Shown here: positions 51,768 to 58,783 of the stretch, in pieces
Position numbering within the stretch: position 1 is the stretch's first letter
Layout: each line of letters begins with the position of its first letter
Assembly: GCA_947454485.1 (NCBI GenBank)
Contig: CANGJJ010000009.1
Location: forward strand, 62,001 to 126,000
DNA: 64,000 nt
Direction of reading: 5' to 3'
Source of the DNA: Beijerinckiaceae bacterium
Lineage (GTDB): Bacteria > Pseudomonadota > Alphaproteobacteria > Rhizobiales > Beijerinckiaceae
Program-made: the position numbers and the translations under genes
Notes under the pieces: generated by a model
Database searches by the model: none
Seen by the model: the letters and a program-made list of their open reading frames with translations, nothing else
Told to the model about the DNA's origin: nothing

Positions 51768-51782
51768 GCAAGGAATGTGCCA
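51768..51782 (-). promoter_or_regulatory. Sigma-54 promoter for fliD
   Basis: The minus strand reads TGGCACATTCCTTGC, a perfect match. The start is expected near 51756, about 11 bases before the ATG. Confidence 0.88.
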
Positions 51783-51803
51783 GCCGCTGAGCCTGCCCAA
51801 CAA

Positions 51804-51830
51804 GTGACGGCAGCGTCATCAGCAGCTTTA
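51804..51830 (-). promoter_or_regulatory. FliA (sigma-28) promoter for fliD
   Basis: The minus strand reads TAAAGCTG, 11 bases, GCCGTCAC. Core spacing equals that of the flgM and flagellin promoters. It lies just upstream of the sigma-54 site, giving fliD an early and a late promoter. Confidence 0.78.
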
Positions 51831-51846
51831 AGGCAGGGCAGCTATT

Positions 51847-53097
51847 CTAGGCTTGCGTGGCAATGGGCAGTTTTCCAACATTATAGGTCTCAGCACCAAG
51901 CTCCGCATGCGGGCCCATTAACCATGCCTCGAGTGCCGTCGAGCCTGCTAGGCAGGCCGCGCGATCATAGGCCCTGATCAGATCGAGTTTTCGAGCCTGC
52001 GAGGCTGCATCAAGCCCCATACGAATTTCATTTCCCTTCGTGGCGAAGGTAAACATCGTTCCTCGAAACTGCGATTTGATGTGATGATGAATCTGTTGAT
52101 GATGAAGCGGCACATTCTGCCCTACGATCCCATGTGTGAAGATCGTGTCATAATTTCCAAGCGGCACCAGATCGAGAAGTCGAAGCGGGATTTGCGGCCC
52201 TGCATCGAAATCCGGGATGACGATGGGATTTTGTCGCAACTGACGCATCGCATCAAAAAAACACAGCATCTGCTTGGGATGAGCGATCGGAACCGAGCAG
52301 ACAATCACATCCAGTCCCGGCTGATCGCTCAATAGCCCACCCGCCCACAGAACTTCTTCTGAAGGATGAGCCACCACAACAGCCGTGCGCCCTGCAAGGG
52401 TTGACCAACGCGAGGTCAGCTGACCCAGAAGGGCAATCTTTGCCTGCTGGATGATCTGCGTAACAGTCTTGCTCCATTGCAATCCTGTGGCAGAACGCGG
52501 CCCGGTCGAGTGATTACCGCGACAATTGATGAAGAAACGGCGCGGCACTTTCGCACAGCGATGAGATGACCAGAGCTGGAGGTAATATTTGAAGTCCTCG
52601 CCCGTATCCATCGTGACATCAAAGCCGATTTTTTGCGCTAGCTCGGCGCGCACGAAATGGCCCATCTGCAAGGTCAAGAACGGGGGAATATTCAAAATAT
52701 CGAGCAAGGACTCAGTGCTCTCCAACTGGTTTTTACGCAACTGGTGCGAGCGCGGTGCATTGGCAGGGGCTTCACTGATCAGCCCCCACACAGCATCATA
52801 GCGGCCCAGCAAATCGGCCACATTCTGGAAACAGTCCCGATCCATAATGTCGTCTGCATCGAGAAAAAATATCCAGTCGATGCCTTGGGCAACCATCTCC
52901 TTAATACCGAGATTGCGCGCATGAGAGCGACCTAATTTGCCTTCAAGATCCCACACAGGATGCAGAACAATTTCGCTGAAAGGGCCCTTACTATGTGACA
53001 TTGCGGCCTTGATCGAGGCAGCACAAATCTCATAAGTCCCCTGATGGCCGGGGCCAACAGGCGTGATGATCGCACAGCGCGGCTTGGTCGTCTGCAT
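51847..53097 (-). CDS. Family 2 glycosyltransferase fused to PIG-L/LmbE-like deacetylase
   Basis: Two-domain enzyme (416 aa), probably for flagellin glycosylation. Residues 1-220 look like a GT-A transferase: AIITPVGPGHQGTYEICAAS, then a DxD-type site in WIFFLDADDIMDRDCFQNV. Residues about 235-400 resemble PIG-L/LmbE amidohydrolases: TAVVVAHPSEEVLWAGG (His244) and YDTIFTHGIVGQNVPLHHQQ. The usual AHPDDE is AHPSEE, so the Asp that acts as base in the family is Ser. ATG 53097 begins the transferase fold. It lies 16 bases after the TPR enzyme gene. Confidence 0.8.
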   Translation of the reverse strand: MQTTKPRCAIITPVGPGHQGTYEICAASIKAAMSHSKGPFSEIVLHPVWDLEGKLGRSHARNLGIKEMVAQGIDWIFFLDADDIMDRDCFQNVADLLGRYDAVWGLISEAPANAPRSHQLRKNQLESTESLLDILNIPPFLTLQMGHFVRAELAQKIGFDVTMDTGEDFKYYLQLWSSHRCAKVPRRFFINCRGNHSTGPRSATGLQWSKTVTQIIQQAKIALLGQLTSRWSTLAGRTAVVVAHPSEEVLWAGGLLSDQPGLDVIVCSVPIAHPKQMLCFFDAMRQLRQNPIVIPDFDAGPQIPLRLLDLVPLGNYDTIFTHGIVGQNVPLHHQQIHHHIKSQFRGTMFTFATKGNEIRMGLDAASQARKLDLIRAYDRAACLAGSTALEAWLMGPHAELGAETYNVGKLPIATQA

Positions 53098-53113
53098 ATT
53101 GGGGCTTGTGCTA

Positions 53114-54637
53114 TTAGGCTGCAACGTCTTCGCTCGCAAAAATAAGCTGCAGGGTCGAGCGAATATCGGCGACGACTGAGGACCAGTCATTTTGCCGCTC
53201 CTGCCGGAACAGGCGCACCGAATTATACCAATGGGATGTCGTCCCCTCGCAGCCCCAACGCCAATCGGGTGTTGTGGGCAACAACACAAAGGTCGGCTTG
53301 CCGATTGCGCCCGCAAAATGCACGGTTGAATTGTCGATCGAGACAACAAGATCGCAAGCTTCGATCAGTGAGACGAGCCCATCGACATCTCTGAATTTAT
53401 CGATAAAGCCTGCCCCTTCGATACTCGCACCTTCTGCCTGCATATCGTTCAGTGCACTGGCATCATCGCCATATTGCAACGACACGAGCTGAACATTCAG
53501 CCCCTCAAAACAGTCCAGCAAACGACGAAGAGCAATCGAACGGAAAATGCCGGATTTCTCATTCTTGGAAATCCAGGAAATGCCGATGGTGAATCGCTTA
53601 TGTGGATTGATCATCTCGCGGATCATGGCCGCGCGCGCGCGGTCTGGCACAAGAAAGGCCGTCCCCTCACCAAAGCTCGACGGATTCGGGCGCAGATATT
53701 GCGGCAAGCTGCCGAGCGGAATCTGAACGTCAAAATCTGGCGCGCGTTCACCCTTGGCAATCACCTGCACGTGCGGGAAAGAGCGGGCAAACATATCTAC
53801 AAGCCGACCATCGACTTCCAACATCAGTTTGGACTGTAGGGCCGCCACATCCGGGAGGAGCGAGGCAAAGAAAATCTCGTCGCCAATCCCCTGTTCCGGC
53901 CAAACCAGCAGGGTCTTGTTGGCATCCGCCGGACCTGACCATTCAGGCTTTTCATATTTGCGCGATGCGAAGGGCAACTTCTTGCGCCGGCGCCATTCAT
54001 AGGCGCTCCAGCCCTCTTGGAAACGCCCCAAGGCAAGCAAAGCAAGACTTCGATTGAACTGAGCCTCAGCAAAAGCAGGGTCGAGGCAGATCGCCTCATC
54101 ATAGGCCTCAATCCCCAGCAAGAGATCGCCGCGCGCGACATAGGCCGCGCCCAAATTGCTCCACGCCTCGATGAGATCGGGTTTGAGCTTCAAAGCCGTT
54201 TGGCAACAGAAGATAGCTTCATCGTAATAGCCAGCGGACTCAAAAGAGATGCCAAGGTTGGAATAGCAAGCCGGATAGTCAGGCTTCAATGCGAGGGCTG
54301 ATTGATAGCTCTTGATGGCCTGAGTGGTTTGCCCAAGCCCCTGAAGCGCGACACCCCGGTTCATCAAGGATTCAGGCACATCAGGACGCAGGTCGAGAGC
54401 CATGTCGAATTGCTTCAAAGACTCTTCAATCTGCCCATTTACCTTGGCGATGATGCCCAGATGGAAATACACGCGCCAATCGCGCGAGCCGCTTTGGGCC
54501 ATCTGCTCATAAAGCCGCTGGGCACTTACAAGGTCGCCAGCCTTATGAATCAGGCGTGCGGTCTCATAGGCGCTATCCTGCGCCTTCTGGGCTGCCGGGC
54601 GCGGAATCGTGGACGCCTTAGATCGTTTGCTCAACAC
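53114..54637 (-). CDS. TPR-containing glycosyltransferase (GT9-like C-terminus)
   Basis: About 507 residues. The N-terminal half is a row of TPR units (VYFHLGIIAKVNGQIEESLK; KPDYPACYSNLGISFESAGY; KPDLIEAWSNLGAAYVARGD). The C-terminal half resembles heptosyltransferase-type enzymes (LLVWPEQGIGDEIFFASLLP; CDLVVSIDNSTVHFAGAIGK). Such TPR-transferase proteins next to flagellin genes are thought to modify flagellin. The start is uncertain: GTG 54637 begins the visible homology, but GGGAG is only 3 bases away and would suit TTG 54634 better. The gene lies between fliC and the GT2/PIG-L gene. Confidence 0.82.
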   Translation of the reverse strand: MLSKRSKASTIPRPAAQKAQDSAYETARLIHKAGDLVSAQRLYEQMAQSGSRDWRVYFHLGIIAKVNGQIEESLKQFDMALDLRPDVPESLMNRGVALQGLGQTTQAIKSYQSALALKPDYPACYSNLGISFESAGYYDEAIFCCQTALKLKPDLIEAWSNLGAAYVARGDLLLGIEAYDEAICLDPAFAEAQFNRSLALLALGRFQEGWSAYEWRRRKKLPFASRKYEKPEWSGPADANKTLLVWPEQGIGDEIFFASLLPDVAALQSKLMLEVDGRLVDMFARSFPHVQVIAKGERAPDFDVQIPLGSLPQYLRPNPSSFGEGTAFLVPDRARAAMIREMINPHKRFTIGISWISKNEKSGIFRSIALRRLLDCFEGLNVQLVSLQYGDDASALNDMQAEGASIEGAGFIDKFRDVDGLVSLIEACDLVVSIDNSTVHFAGAIGKPTFVLLPTTPDWRWGCEGTTSHWYNSVRLFRQERQNDWSSVVADIRSTLQLIFASEDVAA

Positions 54638-54745
54638 GAACTCCCACACCACATTCCCCAAAGGCGCAGAAAACCGCCAATTTCCCCTGTTTATAACAAT
54701 TTTCATGCCAGCCCAGACAAAGCCCCACCCCAGCGCCCCCAAACG

Positions 54746-54771
54746 AAAAAGGGCGAGCCAGAGGCTCGCCC
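54746..54771 (-). terminator. Rho-independent terminator after flagellin gene
   Basis: A perfect 9-base stem GGGCGAGCC / GGCTCGCCC with a 3-base loop is followed on the minus strand by TTTTT. It lies 25 bases after the flagellin stop and separates fliC from the TPR enzyme gene. Confidence 0.95.
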
Positions 54772-54796
54772 TTCCAGTTCAGTGATCGCGAGGATC

Positions 54797-55945
54797 TTAC
54801 TTCAGGAGCGTCAGCACCTGCTGGGGCTGCTGGTTCGCCTGAGCCAGCATGGCGGTCGCTGCCTGCTGGATGATCTGCGACTTCGCAAGGTCCATGGTGG
54901 ACTGAGCGTAGTTGGTGTCTTCAATTCGGCTACGTGCTTCTGCCGAATGGGTCGAGATGTTGGTCAGGTTGTTGACCGTGTACTGGAGACGGTTGATCAC
55001 CGCACCCATGTTAGCGCGCTGGTCGTTGACAGCACCCAGAGCCTTGTCAATCGCGCCGATGGCGCGGTTGGCGTTGTTCTGCGTGTCGACATCGCTGGCT
55101 GCGATGAAGCCCAAAGCGCCTGTGGCCTTATAGGCGTCGACTGAGAAGTCCGCACCATCGTCAGAGGTGAAGGTCAGGCCGGTGGCAGCGGTGGCAGCAA
55201 TCGTGACGCCCAGAGCATCGGAGATGCTGGTGTCGCCAGCGATCGAGTCGAGGACGTTTTGGAAGTCCACGGCAGCCGAGGCGCCAGCCATATCGTCGGC
55301 AGTCACAGTATACTGAGCCTGCTTGCCATCGATGGCGAGGGTGATGATGTCGCCTTCTTCGAAGGTCTCCGAGGACATGTCGACGAGCTGGGTGCCAGCA
55401 GTGACATTGGAGTCGTCAATCGTCGTGGCATCCGAAGAGGTCATGTTCTTGATCGTCAGATCAATCGTCTGGTTGGCGTTGGCGCCCACCTGGAAGGTGA
55501 ACTTGCCGCTGCTGTCAGCGCCGAAAGAACCGTCGAGGATCTTCGTGCCGTTCCACTCAACCGTCTTGCCGATGCGGTTGATTTCTTCCTTGAGCTGCTT
55601 GAACTCGAGGCTGAGTGACTGGCGATCACCGTCAGTGTTCGTGTCGTTGGCAGACTGAACCGAAAGTTCACGCATACGCTGCATCATGTTGGTGACTTCG
55701 ACGAGCGCGCCTTCACCGATCTGAACGAGCGAAATACCGTCGTTGGCGTTACGCACAGCCTGATTGAGGCCGCGGATCTGCGAGGTCAGGCGGGTCGAAA
55801 TAGCAAGGCCAGCGGCGTCGTCAGCAGCAGAGTTGATGCGCTTGCCGGTGGAGAGCTGTTCCATGGCCTTGTTGAGACCACGGGCATTGGAAGCGAGTGC
55901 GGCCTGGGCATTCAGCGAAGCCACGTTGGTGTTGATCACGGTCAT
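54797..55945 (-). CDS. fliC: Flagellin
   Basis: Filament subunit (382 aa). Both conserved ends are present: MTVINTNVASLNAQAALASN and NDGISLVQIGEGALVEVTNM at the N-terminus; ARSRIEDTNYAQSTMDLAKS and a final QQPQQVLTLLK. The middle (about 150-290) is a Thr/Asp/Ala-rich variable domain. The N-terminal recognition stretch MQRMRELSVQSAND resembles gammaproteobacterial flagellins. It is the only full flagellin in the window. GGAG lies 7 bases before the ATG. A FliA-type promoter, a structured leader of about 77 bases and a strong terminator frame it. Confidence 0.97.
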   Translation of the reverse strand: MTVINTNVASLNAQAALASNARGLNKAMEQLSTGKRINSAADDAAGLAISTRLTSQIRGLNQAVRNANDGISLVQIGEGALVEVTNMMQRMRELSVQSANDTNTDGDRQSLSLEFKQLKEEINRIGKTVEWNGTKILDGSFGADSSGKFTFQVGANANQTIDLTIKNMTSSDATTIDDSNVTAGTQLVDMSSETFEEGDIITLAIDGKQAQYTVTADDMAGASAAVDFQNVLDSIAGDTSISDALGVTIAATAATGLTFTSDDGADFSVDAYKATGALGFIAASDVDTQNNANRAIGAIDKALGAVNDQRANMGAVINRLQYTVNNLTNISTHSAEARSRIEDTNYAQSTMDLAKSQIIQQAATAMLAQANQQPQQVLTLLK

Positions 55946-55976
55946 TGGTTTGCTCCGTTACTTCACGAGAACCTAT

Positions 55977-56019
55977 TCGGCGGCTTCTCCGCCGAGCCCG
56001 GTTCCCTTGGTTAGAACCG
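55977..56019 (-). promoter_or_regulatory. Two stem-loops in the flagellin 5' leader
   Basis: On the transcript, CGGTTC pairs with GAACCG (9-base loop, 56019-55999), starting about 3 bases from the predicted 5' end. TCGGCGG then pairs with CCGCCGA (5-base loop, 55995-55977). The ribosome site lies free just downstream. Such a leader could stabilise the message or be a target for translational control. Confidence 0.65.
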
Positions 56020-56028
56020 ATGCAATAG

Positions 56029-56055
56029 TGAACGGACGTTCCGGGCAGACCTTTA
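56029..56055 (-). promoter_or_regulatory. FliA (sigma-28) promoter for flagellin
   Basis: The minus strand reads TAAAGGTC, 11 bases, TCCGTTCA. The CCGT core and the 15-base core spacing match the other late promoters. The start is expected near 56022. Confidence 0.78.
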
Positions 56056-56096
56056 GTGAGATGATTCCAAATCTTTCTGAATCGCTGCCTTTCAAA

Positions 56097-56121
56097 GAAA
56101 AAGGCGCGCCGCAGCGCGCCT
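56097..56121 (-). terminator. Rho-independent terminator after the 56146 gene
   Basis: The 8-base perfect stem AGGCGCGC / GCGCGCCT with a 4-base loop is followed by TTTTT on the minus strand. It closes the flagellin-tail gene as its own transcription unit just before the flagellin promoter. Confidence 0.93.
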
Positions 56122-56145
56122 CTTGCAGCTGGCAGGCCCAGCCGA

Positions 56146-56883
56146 TCAGTTCAGAATGAGCCGCACAATCTCGGGCGACACATTACCATGGGCCACCACT
56201 GCACTGCGTAGGTTCACCATGACGGCATCGGCGGTGGAGGCGGCCGAATAGACGCCAAACTGGCTGTCATCAATCTGGGCGCGAGCCATATTCAGCCCCG
56301 TCACCGAGCTGCTGATATTCAAAAGACGATCATGAGCGTCCAAACGGGTCGAGCCCAGCTTTTCGCGCAGCTGCCCGACTTTGCGAAGGGCGGTCTCGAT
56401 CCGGGCCAAAGTACGGTCCCGTGTCTGCTCCTCGAAATATTGGGTCGGATCCTTGGCCCGCAGCCGCATCTTCTGCTCTACCGAGGGGGCGCTTTGCGAG
56501 CCGGGCAGATCGAGCTCGAATTCATCGAGCTGGTCAGCTGCCGCAAAAGCCTCGTTCTGCTGCTCCTCGCTCGCGCTGCCCTGCGTCATCGCCTGATAAC
56601 CCGAGAAGATCTTAGCGAAGATTTTTTCGAGCTGGTCATTGGCCTGGTCGGCCTGAGCAATGGCATCGAACTCCCCACGCATCTGCCCAATCACATGGGT
56701 CGCATGGAGCACATTTTCATCTGTGGTCGACCGATGCCCCTGACCAACAGGGGTCACAGCCTTCTCCCGCATCTCGCTGGTTGAAGGGGCTGGTGAAACG
56801 GCAAGCTCCGCACGCGGTGCGGGCGTGGCCTGCACCTTCGCGACAGTTCCGTCATTTTGAAGTCGTTCAATCATGGCAGTCAT
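56146..56883 (-). CDS. Late flagellar protein with flagellin-like C-terminus
   Basis: 245 residues, not a known family to me. The first 180 residues are mostly polar and helical, with no flagellin N-terminus. The last 60 or so parallel the flagellin end: NISSSVTGLNMARAQIDDSQ against NISTHSAEARSRIEDTN, and a finish VAHGNVSPEIVRLILN against LAQANQQPQQVLTLLK. It has its own FliA-type promoter and terminator, so it is a late, single-gene unit. Start may be ATG 56883 or ATG 56874. It could be an export substrate, filament-associated protein or a decoy for FliS. Confidence 0.75.
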   Translation of the reverse strand: MTAMIERLQNDGTVAKVQATPAPRAELAVSPAPSTSEMREKAVTPVGQGHRSTTDENVLHATHVIGQMRGEFDAIAQADQANDQLEKIFAKIFSGYQAMTQGSASEEQQNEAFAAADQLDEFELDLPGSQSAPSVEQKMRLRAKDPTQYFEEQTRDRTLARIETALRKVGQLREKLGSTRLDAHDRLLNISSSVTGLNMARAQIDDSQFGVYSAASTADAVMVNLRSAVVAHGNVSPEIVRLILN

Positions 56884-56909
56884 CCAAGGGACACCTGTCC
56901 GTGCACGAT

Positions 56910-56936
56910 AAGACGGCTCTAAAGGGCCGGACTTTA
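56910..56936 (-). promoter_or_regulatory. FliA (sigma-28) promoter for the flagellin-tail gene
   Basis: The minus strand reads TAAAGTCC, 11 bases, GCCGTCTT, a good sigma-28 match (TAAAGT and GCCG). The start near 56903 leaves a leader of about 20 bases. Confidence 0.85.
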
Positions 56937-57083
56937 GTTTTTAGAGAACCCATTTTGAAAATGAGGCACCAAATTGGTTTTCTATTCGTCCAGCATGCTC
57001 AAATTTCTGCGCGGCAGCCGTTCTGAATCCAATATGGTTCCTCCTAACGGGTGGAGCATCACCCCTACCCCAGAGGTCCTACA

Positions 57084-57707
57084 TTGCGGTGCCAGCCTGC
57101 CCCTGCCCTCGCCCTGCTGATGGGTCTGAGCCTCGCCTGCGCGGCCCATGCTGCGACACCAGCCCCGGCAGCGCCCGACCAGCCAGAGGTCAATGAGGCC
57201 CTGCGCAGCGGCGATATTGCCCAAGCCTTCCGCTCGACCAAAGAACTCGCCGAACAGGGCGGGCTCGAACAGCAGCACAATCTGTCTTTGTTTTATTGGC
57301 ACGGCGTCGGCATTCCGCAGAATTTCGAAGAGGCGCTGCGCTGGAGCACACTGGCCGCCGTGCGCGGGCATCGCAAAGCGGTTGCTGCCCGTGCTATCAT
57401 GATGCGCAACCTGGATAGTCAGCTTGCGCAGAAATCTATGCAGTGGACGCGCGAGCGTTTGATCAAACTGGCGGAGGGTGGTGACGACATGGCCTTGCCG
57501 CCGCTTGCAGTCAGTTTCCGCCCTGATTTTAGCTTTGGAAATGATGTGGAAGCCTATTTCTGGTCCACCCTCGCCGTGTCGGCAGGTAAAGTTGAGGTCC
57601 GACGCCAGCGCGACGCCCTTGTGCCAACCATGAAACAGGCCGATATCCTCAAAGCCCAACAGCGCGCGAGCGAATGGATGGGTCGTTGGAGAAAAGAACG
57701 CAGCTGA
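57084..57707 (+). CDS. Exported Sel1-like repeat protein
   Basis: About 207 residues. A signal peptide (ALALLMGLSLACAAHA) is followed by short Sel1/TPR-type helices (LEQQHNLSLFYWHGVGIPQN, FEEALRWSTLAAVRGHRKAV). TTG 57084 is preferred because AGAGG precedes it and the signal starts there; a GTG at 57051 is in frame. Such proteins often act as periplasmic scaffolds. It is coupled by TGATG to the next gene. A flagellar role is suggested only by position. Confidence 0.72.
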   Translation: MRCQPAPALALLMGLSLACAAHAATPAPAAPDQPEVNEALRSGDIAQAFRSTKELAEQGGLEQQHNLSLFYWHGVGIPQNFEEALRWSTLAAVRGHRKAVAARAIMMRNLDSQLAQKSMQWTRERLIKLAEGGDDMALPPLAVSFRPDFSFGNDVEAYFWSTLAVSAGKVEVRRQRDALVPTMKQADILKAQQRASEWMGRWRKERS

Positions 57708-58219
57708 TGAGCAACGTCGACCCGAACAACTGCCCGCCCCAATTCGTCTTCGAGATGATGGTCGCACAGATTGCGCGCCGCTTTCTCACCGAAGACAAAT
57801 CCGCTGAAGAGATCGTCGCCGAGACTGTAGAGGCGTTCTCTGACCTCTATTCTATTCTTGATCTGGATGCTGATCTGTTGGGAGGTCTCGAGCGCCTCTT
57901 CGGATTTATCGAATCTGTCCAAATCACAGATGTCGATCTGATGTTGCTGTCCTTCATCTGGTATTCGGCCAATTACGAAAAGCTCGATCTGAAGCGCAAG
58001 AAGAAGCCGCTCTTTGGCAATCCCCTCAAGGGGCAGCCACGCCTGACAGCGCGCGTTTACAACAGCGCTGTGGCTTTTAAGGCTTTCGCTTATGCGATGG
58101 GCGCAAATAAAGCGCCGATTAAGCCGACAGAATGGAAGCCCACGGACGAAGTCGAATTTGAAAGCATCTTCGCCCTGCTCTTCCCTGAAGACTTCAAAAA
58201 GGAAGACAAGCCCGCTTAA
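57707..58219 (+). CDS. Unknown cytoplasmic protein, 170 aa
   Basis: Not recognised. The sequence is mainly helical with a conserved-looking core (VFEMMVAQIARRFLTEDKSA; ADLLGGLERLFGFIESVQIT) and a basic patch (LDLKRKKKPLFGN). No signal peptide or membrane segment. Its ATG overlaps the stop of the Sel1-like gene by one base, and its stop overlaps the stop of the convergent regulator by four bases. Confidence 0.68.
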   Translation: MSNVDPNNCPPQFVFEMMVAQIARRFLTEDKSAEEIVAETVEAFSDLYSILDLDADLLGGLERLFGFIESVQITDVDLMLLSFIWYSANYEKLDLKRKKKPLFGNPLKGQPRLTARVYNSAVAFKAFAYAMGANKAPIKPTEWKPTDEVEFESIFALLFPEDFKKEDKPA

Positions 58220-58599
58220 CGGCCCTTATCGCTCAGCGGCAACTGGCGCGCGACCGAAAACCACTGTGAAACATCGCTCACAACGACGCCTTGTGTATTT
58301 TCGATCAGACCCATCGCAGCCAGACGCTTGATCTTGCGACGGGCTGTCTCTTTGGGGATCTTCATAAAGTCGGCAACCGAAGAAATATTGGTCGAGGCAA
58401 TATAGCCGTTGGAGCCGACACGTTGAATGCGCTCGGTGTTGAGATAACCGATGCACAAATAAAGCAGCATCTCTTCGACATCGAGCTTCAAGCTTGAGCG
58501 AATATTGTCGATAGCGCCGAACAAGCCTCTAAGCGCAAGAAGCTGCATAGCCTCTTGCGGGGCGTCCTTGCCGGGCATGTTGACCACTGTCGATTGCAC
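58216..58599 (-). CDS. Small winged-helix transcriptional regulator
   Basis: 127 residues. The C-terminal part reads NISSVADFMKIPKETARRKI followed by KRLAAMGLIENTQGVVVSD, the pattern of a MarR/Crp-type winged helix. The N-terminal part is helical (EEMLLYLCIGYLNTERIQRV). GTG 58599 has GGGG about 7 bases upstream. It is divergent from phaC across 184 bases and could regulate it or itself; no operator repeat was found. Confidence 0.72.
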   Translation of the reverse strand: MQSTVVNMPGKDAPQEAMQLLALRGLFGAIDNIRSSLKLDVEEMLLYLCIGYLNTERIQRVGSNGYIASTNISSVADFMKIPKETARRKIKRLAAMGLIENTQGVVVSDVSQWFSVARQLPLSDKGR

Positions 58600-58783
58600 C
58601 GATGCACCCCATCCACTGTAGAGCCTAGGTTAAGGCAGGTGACGCTACGGCACAGGTAATGTTCATCACGTCAGGGGTTACATCGCCCCGCGCCTTCCCC
58701 TATCCCAATGACGCAATGACTCGGCCAGATTGCAGGCCTAAAAAGATATGGCAGACTGGCCGGACACGGTGACGGGGTAAGGC

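Noticed and set aside
56015-56036. Possible sigma-54 site before flagellin (GCAA-N5 on the plus strand)
   Set aside because: The opposite box reads TCCGTT instead of TGGCAC; the FliA-type boxes explain the region better.
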